DNA of 64,000 nucleotides from Ophiostoma sp. CBS 140.51 (taxonomy: Eukaryota; Ascomycota; Sordariomycetes; Ophiostomatales; Ophiostomataceae), in the NCBI GenBank assembly GCA_029298735.1, contig JANSLP010000010.1, positions 124,001-188,000 on the forward strand, given 5' to 3'. The translations under genes and the position numbers were made by a program. Position 1 is the first letter of the stretch; each line of letters starts with the position of its first letter. Below are positions 1 to 10,150 of this stretch, piece by piece. Below the pieces are notes generated by a model. That model saw only the letters and a list, made by a program, of their open reading frames with translations. It was not told where the DNA came from and made no database searches.

Positions 1-2749
1 ATGGGCAATAAAGGTGGGTGGGAACCCAATGGCTTTGGCCAAAGCAATGCCGTAGCTTACTTCTATTTGCGGGCCCTCGGTCACGCGGTACATCATCTTC
101 ATGACGGGGACGTCGAGCGCGCTCTCGTTGTATTGGGTGACGGTCTCTAGGTGACGGTTGACGACGCCAATGTTGTTGGCCAACCCCTTGGCGAGCTCGG
201 CGAAATGGGTGGCAAAGTAGACGGTCGCATTGCTTTGCAAAAGCGCCTCGGACATGGCCGTGGCTATAGCCAAACCGTCGCGGGTGCTGGTGGCCCGGCC
301 GAGCTCGTCGACAATCACCAGGCTCTTTTTGTTGACATTCCTAAGAATAAAGGCCATTTCGCGCATCTCAACGGAGAAAGTGGACAGATTCTGCTCCAGA
401 ATATCGTCGGTCGACACACGAGCAAACAAACTGTACATGACAGGGATACGAGCCGTCTCGGCGGGGATGTAGCAGCCGATCTGAACCATGATCTGCAACA
501 TGGCAATGGCCCGAATGTATGTACTCTTGCCGCTCATGTTCTGGCCGGTGATGATTTGGAAGCGAGATTCTTCCGTGACAAAATAGTCGTTGGGAATGTA
601 CTTGTTGTTGCCGCGCTGTGGATGTTAGTGTCATTTTCAAATAAAACACATGGGAGGGCCATCTTACAGAGTCCAGAATGGGATGCCGGCCGCCAACGAG
701 GGCGTATGAGTCGGTGTGGATGGATGGCCGCTTGTATCCATAGACTCTGGAAGAGGTTGCAAAGGAAGCCAAGAGGTCGAGTAGGGCAATACTTTCACAG
801 TACTTGAAGAGGGTCGACACCTGTGGCCGAATCTGAGAAAGCAAGTCCTTGATGACTTCGTCGCTCTCAACCATGGCACCGTGGACAGCCTGGTTGATGC
901 GCTCATTGTAGCCGACGAGCTTCAGCGTCAGGCACTCGATGGCACCCTTCACCTTTGTTCTATTGATCAACACCGGTGGCGGTCCTTGCGGCCCAAAGTC
1001 TTTTGCGTTGACTTGGATGTAAAACTTGCGAGCAGCGGTATACTTGAGTGTGACCTTGGCTCGGATTTCGTCTAAATATTGTGAGCCTTTTGTTTAAAAA
1101 TGGGAAAGAGGTTCGTGTAATACTTACCCTCCAGATCATTCACGTAGTCGTGGATCTTGCCGCTAAAGTCCTCGTATAGCTTTCTCTGGATGTCAAGGCT
1201 GGCGGAGATTTCGTGCTGGGGTTGTCAGTGGTGTGCGCCATGTAATCATGGCTATCTGGCAAGCTCGAGCATACCTTCACAGTGTGGACTCGCTGGTTCC
1301 GTAACTCCAGCGGTTTGGTGGCATACGATGCATTAGCGTCGATTGTGTCAGAAATGACTCCCAGGATGCTGTCCGCCCTTTCGGGCATGCAGTTGTGCCG
1401 GACTTCTAGAAGAAGATCACAGGTCGCTTCGGAGAGAGACTCGAAGACGTCAGGGATGGCCGTCAAAAAAGCTTTGAGCTTGAGGATGTTGTTGATTGCC
1501 TGCTCAGATTCGTACATCGAGCCGTCTTTGGGGAGAATTACGAGCTGTTATGTGGTAGATGGTCAGAAGGGCATGGTACCAAGAGTATTGAAATCAAATC
1601 ACTCGGCCTACTCACCTTTGTTAACAGCTGCTCAACATCACCCAAGGGCTTCAGTTTCTGTAGAGCTAGAACGTATGTCAGTCCCAGCACATCTCATGGA
1701 AGCCCAAAACTCTGCGTACCTTCTAGCACTCTCTCGACCAGGCCATCCTTGTGTGCCAGCTCTCCCACGGCTTCAAATCGCGGATTGAGCACGGCTGCTT
1801 GTGTTGACGGCTGCAAAATGTTGCTTCGCAGGACTCGTGATCCCATGGGTGTTGTGGTTCGGTTCAGGAGGCCGTACAGGCAGTCTTTGGAGTGGCTGCT
1901 GTTGGCATTTTGGATCAATTCGAGAGACCGGATCGTGGTCAAGCTGATCATCATGACATCGGCCGGAGGCAGGTACTTGATGCGTACAGAGCGGTCGTCA
2001 AAGTCGAACCCGAAGTCGTCTTTGAGGAATTTCATGGCCTGAAGAAGTCAGCAAAAGAAAATCAATTAGAATACACGACAGGAACTTACTGCAGAAAAAG
2101 CACACAGCATGTGAAAGTTATTCTCGGCTGCAAGCTCGAGACACGGCAGATCCTCTGTAAACGCCACCCGCTGGATATCGTGCATTCCTTCGCCGGCAGA
2201 CCAGTCTGCCTTGGCCACCTCGACAATGGGCACGCCCGGCAACTCTTCTTCAATGTGTGGTCGCAATGCCAGCCCAGACTGAACGCTCGATGCGGGTGTC
2301 GACTGCATCAGGATCCGTGACGCTTCCATCATCTGGATTTTGTGGATGGTCCGTGGATAGTACTGCGTGTCCGTCACGGTCGTGAGCACCGCCTCAGCAA
2401 TGGGAATGTTGACAAACGCCAGGCCGACGGTGCGGTCGACACTGTTGGAGTCGCAGACGGCACAAATCACACCACAGTTCTCGCCGGGGCCAATGGAAAA
2501 GGGTGGGCGCTGCTCCATGCCGCTCGGACGGCTGTTGATGCCAGATGCGGCGCCGACTCCTCCGACTCCTCCACCACCACTGCCAGTGCCTCGTCTTGGC
2601 TGTGTACTCGGTGGATTAAATGCATTGAGTGGGTTTAGGGGGTTGCGTGTGTTGATGGCCGTCCAGCGTCGGTTCGTCGGCGTTGCAAAGGACCGGATCG
2701 AGGACTGCGACGATGCCGCCTTGCCTCGGGGTGTTTTTTTCGAGTACAT
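1..2749 (-). CDS. MSH4: MSH4, meiotic MutS homolog (3' end cut by window edge)
   Basis: Meiosis-specific MutS-family protein that with MSH5 clamps Holliday-junction intermediates and promotes crossovers; nuclear. I read seven exons: 2749-2090, 2038-1720, 1665-1616, 1544-1275, 1215-1128, 1071-668 and 615-1, all with GT-AG introns and consistent phase (802 codons visible; yeast MSH4 is about 880, so roughly the last tenth is missing). Start chosen at MYSKKTPRGKAAS because upstream codons look non-coding. Exon 1 carries the family block around GLAFVNIPIAEAVLTTVTDT. The ATPase has Walker A TGQNMSGKST near residue 620, Walker B LVIVDELGR near 695, and ATSTRDG just after. No mismatch-recognition domain I is apparent at the N-terminus, as expected for MSH4 rather than MSH2/3/6. 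Identity is family knowledge plus motifs; very sure it is MutS, sure of MSH4. Confidence 0.93.
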
Positions 2750-3312
2750 TTTGGGGTAGTTGGGTTCCGACTGAGTAGATGAAGGAATTAAAACGGGTAA
2801 CATGAAAATGAAAGAGCATCTAGGAAAAAGGGGGAAAGTTGCTTCAGTCATGTCAGTGAAATAGGAAGGAGTGGTGGTTATCAGCACGATGTGAGGAAGG
2901 AGCAACGCACAATCGTGTAAGTCCCAAAGAGGCAGGAGCAATGATGCACCATCAAAGGTGGTCAACTCGGATGGAGCGCCTACTGCATGTTTTATTAATG
3001 TAAAGTAAAGTTTTTTTTGAATGTCAATATTGTATACTTCGCTACACAAAACAAGAATTACTTTGATTATTCTGTTCATGACTTGTGTTCGAAAAATGAA
3101 AATAAATATGAAAATAAATAAACACATCAAACCATTTTACGTAACAAAACTCTGAAAAATAGATCTTAATAAAGTGCCATAAAAAAAAACCACAGCAAAA
3201 AGCAGGTAAGAATAAAAACATAGCAAAAAGAAGGAAACCATCAGTACGCATCACGAAACATAAAAAAAAAAACCAAGAAAAAAAGAAGACCACAAAGCAA
3301 ATTGGTAAATTT
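2750..3312. other. Intergenic, MSH4 upstream region
   Basis: AT-rich stretch between the MSH4 start and the tRNA-Pro gene, with A-runs near 3181-3300. It presumably holds the MSH4 promoter. I see no gene. Confidence 0.6.
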
Positions 3313-3416
3313 GGGCTCAGTCGGGGATCGAACCCGAGACCTCGCACATGTTCCTGAAAACACAGAAGGGTTAAGAGTAACCCGAAGCACGAATCATACC
3401 ACTAGACCACTGAGCC
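3313..3416 (-). tRNA. tRNA-Pro (CGG) with intron
   Basis: On the minus strand the 7-bp acceptor stem GGCTCAG pairs with CTGAGCC, the discriminator is C at 3313, and the T-loop is TTCGATC in a TCGGG/CCCGA stem. The anticodon loop is TTCGGGT. An intron of about 32 bases follows the base 3' of the anticodon; the anticodon stem CGTGC/GTGCG closes with two G-U pairs once it is removed. Anticodon CGG makes this tRNA-Pro, and the D-arm GGTCTAGTGGTATGATTC is typical of eukaryotic tRNA-Pro. Confidence 0.93.
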
Positions 3417-3686
3417 AGTCATGTTTCATTGTTGAAAAGCGGTCTAATGTTTCAGCTTATATAGGGTGGTCATAAATGGGGCTAGTGCGGCAATTGACAC
3501 GCACTTTACTACAGCCTGAGTACGACGTAAAATAAACACTGAAAGCATTCAACTTTACTCTCCACATCACCCCGATGAACATTTAGGCACCTTGACTGAT
3601 TGTATTCGGCGTCAGATTACTTTGTTCTCAATCCGCACGTATGTCTATTCTCTATCTCAAACTCAACGTAGGGGAAAATGTGAAGC

Positions 3687-4099
3687 CTATTCGCTAACCC
3701 TTGCATCAACAAGCACAGCCTTGAAAGATCTCCCCAAAGAAACATAAAGCACAACGACCAGAAGCAAAACCCAGATCTTGATGCAAGCTATGTAGGTTGT
3801 GTGTATCTCAGCACATTCCCGTTGAACCTTGTATAGTTTGTCTCTCTCTTCACGCTCTCTTCAAGCGCCCTTAGGCGGGCCAATTCCGCATCGTAGTTTT
3901 CAAGTTTTTCCTTGAAATCCTCCATCGCTCTATTGAAATCGCGCACACTCGCCTCGTGCTTTTCAGAGGTTCTCATTTTTTTCTCCATCGCTATATGGAA
4001 AGCGCGCAGAGCCGAATTGTAGTCCTCAAGTTTTCTCCTGAAATCCTCGCTTGCTATTTTGTAGGCGTGGTGTGTCTCTCCAGTTCTTCCGTCGCCGTC
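3687..4099 (-). pseudogene. Coiled-coil plus membrane-tail remnant behind the aminotransferase stop
   Basis: Directly after the aminotransferase TAG (4102-4100) the same frame stays open for 103 codons to a TAG at 3790-3788 (and then to TAA at 3619-3617). The translation is a charged heptad-like coil with an internal duplication: SEDFRRKLEDYNSALRAFH resembles RDFNRAMEDFKEKLENYDAEL. At DNA level the repeat has a 126-base period (3893 versus 4019). One frame over, bases 3842-3687 encode REERDKLYKVQ, then a clear membrane segment IKIWVLLLVVVLYVSLG, then a stop. The switch lies in a GA run (about 3838-3850), so a small indel has probably split a coiled-coil, tail-anchored protein. It could be a decayed gene, a C-terminal extension of the aminotransferase, or both. 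I recognise no family. Confidence 0.45.
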
Positions 4100-4109
4100 C
4101 TACGACGAA
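4088..4109 (-). promoter_or_regulatory. Hairpin with the aminotransferase UAG in its loop
   Basis: In the sense strand TTCGTCG pairs with CGACGGA (7 bp, one G-U) around the 8-base loop TAGGACGG, whose first three bases are the aminotransferase stop codon. Loop placement and the 5' U fit fungal A-to-I editing sites; editing is inferred only. Confidence 0.35.
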
Positions 4110-5281
4110 GCAGACTCGTTGGCGGCCTTGGAAGCATCCTCGGCGACAACAGCGGCGCACCACTTGAAGGGGTCCTCGACCTTGCCGAGCTGGATGCCCT
4201 TGAGCTGGGTCAGCAGGCGCAGGCACACGGGGCCGGCCTCGGCCTGGCTGTCCTCCATGTAGGTAATGACCTCCTCGCCGTTGCTGTTAAGGGTGACGTT
4301 CTTGGGGACGGCAGCGCCGTTGGCAGCCAGCGACTGCGGGTGGCCGGGGGTGAGCTGGCGCGTGATGGAGCGAATGGGCACGAGGGCGGCAGCGGTACCG
4401 GCAGCAAAGACCTCGCTGAACGTGGGCAGCTCCGCGTACTTGATGACACGGCGCTCAACCTTCCAGCCAAAGCTCTTGGCTAGCTCCTGGACACTGTCGC
4501 TGGTGACACTGTCAATGACGCAGTGCGAGTCGGGCGTCACAATGGTAATATCGTTTTCGGAAGTGCCCTTCTTGACACCCAAGAAGCCACTCGTCGAGAA
4601 CTCGTCAATGTCCTCGTGGCGGGCGCTGTCGAGGTGCAGCGTAATACCAAAGCCGGCCTTGTAGGCCTTCTCGCTCCAGCGCAGGACGGGTGCGTAGTTA
4701 CCGCCGACCTTGGCGTTGCCGACACCGTTGGGAGCGGCGCGGTCAAAGTCTTCGAGAATCAGGGCCTTGACGGGGTTGGTGCCGTGGTAGACGCCCGTGG
4801 GCAGGACATACACACAAAAAGTGTACTCCTCGGGCGGGCTCAGGCCGAGCTGGGCGCTGGACCCGAAAATCTGGGGACGGATGTACATGGCGGCACCCGT
4901 GGCGTGGGGCGGGACGTAATCGGCGTTGCGGGCAACAGCGGCGTGGACGGCGTCCAAGAAGATGTTCTCGGGAACGGGGGGCACGGAGATGGTCTCGGCC
5001 GAGTGCTGCAGACGAGCGGCATTGCGGTCCGGGCGGAAGATCTGGATACCCTTGTCACCCGGTGTGCGGAAAGCCTTGAGACCCTCGTAGGCCTGCTGGC
5101 CGTAGTTAAGGGCCGGGGCCATGCCGTGGATGCGGATGTAGGGGTCTGTCACAAAGACGGGCTTAGACCAGACGCCGGTGGCCTTGGAGTAGTGGGACTC
5201 GACGTGGCCATTAACCTCGCGGACGCGGAAGCCGACATTGGACCAGTCGATGGTGTCGACGGGCGGCGGCGGGAACGACAT
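4100..5281 (-). CDS. Branched-chain amino acid aminotransferase (class IV PLP enzyme)
   Basis: 393 residues in a single exon. It transfers the amino group between glutamate and the 2-oxo acids of leucine, isoleucine and valine, using pyridoxal phosphate. Family blocks are clear: PALNYGQQAYEGLKAFR near residue 56, the arginine-bearing IFRPDRNAARLQ near 81, YIRPQIFGS near 133, and the PLP-lysine motif GNAKVGGNYAP with K191. FSTSGFLGVKK follows near 240. There is no obvious mitochondrial presequence, so a cytosolic form (BAT2-like, or a secondary-metabolism BCAT) is more likely than a mitochondrial one. The TAG stop lies in a potential hairpin loop, and the frame stays open behind it. Confidence 0.92.
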   Translation of the reverse strand: MSFPPPPVDTIDWSNVGFRVREVNGHVESHYSKATGVWSKPVFVTDPYIRIHGMAPALNYGQQAYEGLKAFRTPGDKGIQIFRPDRNAARLQHSAETISVPPVPENIFLDAVHAAVARNADYVPPHATGAAMYIRPQIFGSSAQLGLSPPEEYTFCVYVLPTGVYHGTNPVKALILEDFDRAAPNGVGNAKVGGNYAPVLRWSEKAYKAGFGITLHLDSARHEDIDEFSTSGFLGVKKGTSENDITIVTPDSHCVIDSVTSDSVQELAKSFGWKVERRVIKYAELPTFSEVFAAGTAAALVPIRSITRQLTPGHPQSLAANGAAVPKNVTLNSNGEEVITYMEDSQAEAGPVCLRLLTQLKGIQLGKVEDPFKWCAAVVAEDASKAANESASS

Positions 5282-7065
5282 TGTGATGTGGGGGGAGAGG
5301 ACGGAGTTGTGTCGGTAAAGTCGAGTGTTCTAGACGATATTGAGTCAGAAGAGAGGTCAATGGCGAGAATTGGTGAATCAAAACAAAAAGTAAAAGTTGG
5401 GAAAGAGCCAGAGAAATATGACAAAGAAGTGACTGGAGCGAACGAGCCGGGATGAAAGCAAGAAAGGCAGGAACAACCCGGCCGGCACGCTGACCAAACA
5501 AGCTTTTCGTATGTTACAAGCGGCGCACTTTCCTTCGCAGCAACCGGACAGCACCCACTCAGGAAAGAGCTACCCAGGAACAAAATACAGCAAATACAGC
5601 AAAAATACAGCAAATACAACAGAATATGCGATTAATCAGGCAACGCGAGGCGGATAACAAGGCTCAATGGCAAGGTGAGAGAACATAAGCAGGGGTGGTC
5701 TGAAGGCCAACAGACAGAAATGCACAGAAAAAAACCAGACGAAAAGACGAAAAGGCCGAGATGCGGCCAAAATCTCACCTCAGACGGCAAACAAAACGAC
5801 AGCGGGTCGACGAGAGAGAGAGAATACGAGATCGAGACTGGACGAGACCCAGAAAGGCGGATCACAGCGATGAGAACGGGGAGGGGAGGGTGAGTAGGTT
5901 AGAGTGTAAGAGGGAGAATGTGAGAGAAGATGTGGGTTTACGAGCGCGCCGAAAATGACGATGGCGTATTATTGGGAAGGAGCGAGTCAAAGAGTCACGA
6001 ATTGAACCGACAAATCCAAAAGGGCCCAAGGAAAGAGCGTAGAGTGATGAGGGGCTCTCCGATAGCGGGGTGCAGCTTGGTGTACCTTTGGTGCTTCCTT
6101 GTGTGCAATTGAGCCCCAGAATGTTCTAGGTCAGAAAGTCTGGGGCTTCGAGAGTAAGCTGCGACAGCGCTAAACTCTACCGAGCGAGTCGTCGGTTGCA
6201 AGAGTTTATTGGAGTTTAGCAGCCAAGTAACAGCCGGGGTAATCACGTGGAAGAAAGGAGGAGGACGGGACAAAGAAAGTCGCAGAGAGGAAAGACGGCT
6301 CAAATGAAGTATTGTTGGTAGAAGACGTGATGGTGATTTGGATTAAATTGCAAATGTCTCTAATGAATCTCTTAGAAAGTAGAGAGGGCGACGCTGCGAA
6401 CCGAAAGTGAAAAAAGGTGCATCGAGATCGACGATATCAACAGATCGACAGGAACAAGAAGAGATGCAAAGGATATACTGCACACAATAAGAGACAAAAC
6501 GACAGACACGACACACATACACAATACACGACACACGACACACAACACATGAGCTTGAATGACCGCTTTGTATTTTTATAAGAGTTTTTCCCTCTGTTAC
6601 AAGAAAGAAGAGTGTTGGTCCCATTGCTGGGTTCTACTGGAGGCAGCGACGCCTATATTGTATATCTGTAAATTTGTGTAATCCTTTGCGTTTGTGTCAT
6701 GAAGAATGAAAAGAAAGAAACAAGAGAAAAGAAATCCGTCGCCCGCTACCCAAACATGCAGAAGACATGCAAAAAAAACCAAATGTGAACTAGAGACAGA
6801 AAGAGAGGAAAACAGGAGAACAAAAGTGAACAAGAGAAACACGCAACCAGTTGCCCTATGCCGTAGTCTTTTTTTATTCCTTGCTCCGGCATACCAAAAA
6901 AGAAAAAGAAAAGCAGAACCAATAATCAAATCATAACGAATGAATCAAAACGGATGATGAAGAAACAAAAGGGACAAAAAAAAAACAAGTCGTGAGGGGG
7001 GAATGAGAGTAGAGAGGAGAGCAGAAACAAAGACAAAAGTAGGAGGTTATTCAACCGCCACAACT
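5282..7065. other. Intergenic, upstream of the aminotransferase
   Basis: About 1.8 kb, strongly purine-rich on the plus strand (pyrimidine-rich on the sense strand of the minus-strand genes), as is common for fungal promoters and 5' leaders. It includes CA/ACAC runs near 6505-6550. I see no gene. Confidence 0.55.
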
Positions 7066-10000
7066 TCACTTCACATTGGCCAGCTTGGACAGGGCCACCA
7101 GCACACCGCTGACGCCCTGTGTCATAGTCGCTGCGGCCTCCGTGCTACGGCTGCCCAGGCTGACCGTGACGACCTCCTTGACCGTGCCGTCGTCGCCCAG
7201 CTGGTTGGCCCACTTGAAGACTTTGTCGTCGTCGCGTCCATCGCCGACCACCATCAAAAAGTCGAGCTTGTTGCTGCTGCTGTCGTCCGTGCTCAATTCC
7301 TTGCGCAACTCCTCGTGAATCTTCTCGGCGGCGGTACCCTTAGTCCAGTCGATGGGCTCCACGAGAATCGAGCCGTCAAGCGGGATGGCGTGGACGCGCT
7401 GCTCCTCGCACGAGTCGTTGATGTGCGAAGCACAGTCGGCTGCTAGGCGTGTGGCTGACTCGTAGTCCTCGGCAGACTTGTAGTGGAAAATGAGCGAGCA
7501 GCGGCGGTCCTCAATTTCGGCGCCGGGGGTGCGCTCCTTGTAGTACTGCAGAATTTGCTTGACGGACTCCTTCCAGGTGCGAATCTGCTCGGGGTCGGCC
7601 ATTTCGATCCACGGGTTGGTGTTGCCGTTGGCGCTGTTGGCACCGCTGCCGCAGTTGGCATGCTTGAGGAAACAGCCGTTTTCGGCAATCAGGCCCACGT
7701 TGGGCACCTGCCGGAACAAACGGTCGAGCTCCTTTTCGCTGCGGCCGGACATGACATAAACGGTGTTGCGGTCGTCGAGCAAAAGGTCACGAAGGACATC
7801 AAGGGTGCGCTGTACTGTTAGCAAAGTGGAAAGACAAAATCTCACAAAAGGGGGGTGCTCTGCTTACCTGAGGGCTGACGGGGATGATCTTATTCACCGG
7901 GCCCCAGCTGACGAGCGTGCCCTCATAGTCGAGGATAAAGAGACGACGCGATGTGCGCTTGTACTGGCTGATGAGTGTCTGCATCGACAGACGCGGCACC
8001 GACGTCTGGTCGCGGCGGTGCTGCTCGTCGTAAACGTGGTCGAGACGCGACAAGAACTCGGAGAACCAGTGCGAGCCGGTGTGGTGGCGCACGGCCTCGT
8101 ACAGCTTGGACCAGCGGGAGCTCTTCTCTTCCACGCACATCTCGAGTGCCTGCTTGATGGCGTCGGCGCACGCGCGGTAATCCCAGGGGTTGATGGCAAG
8201 CTCGGCTCCATTAAACAGCTCCGATGTGCCGGTGAACTCGGACAGGATCAGGCTGCCGTGCTTCTTCTCAAAGTGCTTGCCGTCCTGGCAAAAGACGTAC
8301 TCGTGCGACGTCAGGTTCATGCCTTCACGCTGGCTGGTAATCATGAGAGCGTCGGCGTCGGTCAGGAGGGCCAGGTACTGCGGATAGTCGATATCCTGCT
8401 TAAGATAGACGACCGGCTGGTAGGCCAGGTTGGCCCATAGCGAGTTGACACGGGTGACAATGTCGGAGACGGTAGCATCCAGCTCGTTACGTTCACTAGT
8501 CGACAGGGCGACCTGGATCAGGACGACCTTGCCGCGCCACTCGGGGTTCATGTTAAGGAACAGTTCGTACGACAGCAGCTTCTGACGAACGCCGCGGATG
8601 TGGTCGAGCTTGTCGCGGGCGACAATGAGCTTCTTGCCTTCGTACTTTTCGCGCAGGATGTTGAGCCACGACATGACCTCTGACTCTTCGCGGTGCTCGT
8701 CGAGAGCGACTGGGTCGATACCAATGGGCATGTTGATCACGTCGATAAAGCGGTCCTCGAGCTGGATGCCGTCGGATGTCGCCTCCGCGTTAAGGAGGCG
8801 AGTAACCGTCTGCAAGAAGTGGCGGGTGTACTCGTGGATCTGGAAGCCGACCAGGTTGGCGCCCAGCATGCCGTCGAGCAGCTCCTTGCGCACAGCCAAG
8901 CACCGGAAGATTTCACTGGAAGGGAAGGCGACGTGCAAAAAGAAGCCAATCTTGGCGTCGGGTAGCTTCTGGCGGATCATGCCGGGGACGAGGAGCAGGT
9001 GGTAGTCGTGGATCCAGATCACGTCGCCGCGCTTCCAGTTCTTGATGATGAGGTCGGCAAAGGCCTGGTTGACGTTGACGTAGTACTTCCAGGAGTGGTC
9101 TTCGTAGGCCTTGCTGCGTGGGTTGTCGGGGATCTGGTAGTGGAAAACGGGCCACAGGATCTGCTTGCAAAAGTGCACGTAGTGGCCGTCAAAATCCTTG
9201 TCGGCGCACCAGACGGTGAGCATGTCGTGCTCAGCAGCCAAGCGGTCGTTGATGTCTTCCTTCTGCTGGGTGCCTTCCAGAGCGTCAGTGGGCATGCCCA
9301 GTGTGCCGACCCAGGTGTAGTCGCCAAGCTTGCCCTCGCGGGCCGCAGCGTCGGCGGCGTTGCGCAGACCTCCATTACCCTGGTCTGCGTTGACGATGTG
9401 CCAGTTTGCTGAGGAGAAGATGCGGTCGTGGCTGTCACTGCGCAGGTAGGTGCGCGGTTGTGAGATGCCCTGGCGGCGCATCTCCTTGGCCTTTTCGTTC
9501 AGGTGCGGGTCGCCATCGAGGAGGGCTGGGGGAGGAGAGTTGGCGCGGGACTTGGGCTGGTCGCGGCGGGCGCCCCAAGCAGGCGAGCCGCGGTCGGTTG
9601 GGGCGGCGCTTTTGGAGGCTGACTTGGCAACGGCGGCGGCAGCGGCGGCGGCAACGTCGAGGCTGTTGGTGAGGACGCTAGGGAGGTTGGCAATGCGGAC
9701 GCCGTCTTCGTTGGCAAATGGGTCGATGTTGGTGTCCTCGGTGGGTGTGTCCGGCGGGGTGATATCCGACTGGGGCTTAAACAGCGAGGGTGCCTCTTCG
9801 ACGGTTGTGGTGGCTCGACTGGGACCGCTGGGAGCGGCGACGACGGAGGCGGTAGGCTTCTTCTTCTTCTTTTTGGGCTCCTTGTCGAGAGCCGAGGACT
9901 GGCCGACGAGTGGCGGTGTCCCTGGCAGATCGAAATGGACTGTCTTCGGGAGGAAGCTGCGGGAAGAGAGTGTGTTGTCAGTAGACTGCGTCGATACAGC

Positions 10001-10150
10001 GAAATTCCACGAAATTCCAAGGAGAAAATTGTGTAAAAAATCAACGCTTCATGACGTCAGTGCAGCAGAGCTGCATACACGACGCCAGAAAGTTTGCAAA
10101 GGCCCAGCGCGTGCAAAAGAAACTTACAGCGAAGCTATAAAGACCGTCAT
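7066..10150 (-). CDS. TSL1/TPS3-like regulatory subunit of the trehalose synthase complex
   Basis: Exons 10150-10128, 9956-7868 and 7809-7066 give 951 residues. The 23-base first exon joins to give MTVFIASLFLPKTVHFDLPG, the usual N-terminus of fungal TSL1-type proteins, which fixes the start. Residues about 10-165 are low-complexity (a K run, an A run). A GT20 trehalose-6-phosphate synthase-like domain follows (WHIVNADQGNGGLRNA, WIHDYHLLLVPGMIR, EGMNLTSHEYVFCQ), then a HAD phosphatase-like domain. The HAD nucleophile motif reads DYEGTLVSWG (about residue 684) instead of DYDGT, losing the second aspartate needed for catalysis. TSL1/TPS3-type subunits of the cytosolic trehalose complex differ from active TPS2 at this point. 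I infer a structural or regulatory role rather than active phosphatase. Confidence 0.92.

Noticed and set aside
3788..4099. Intron ending in the aminotransferase TAG (TAG as acceptor)
   Set aside because: No GTRAGT-like donor exists in the preceding coding sequence, which is conserved enzyme.
4523..5455. 310-codon open frame on the plus strand
   Set aside because: Antisense shadow of the aminotransferase gene.
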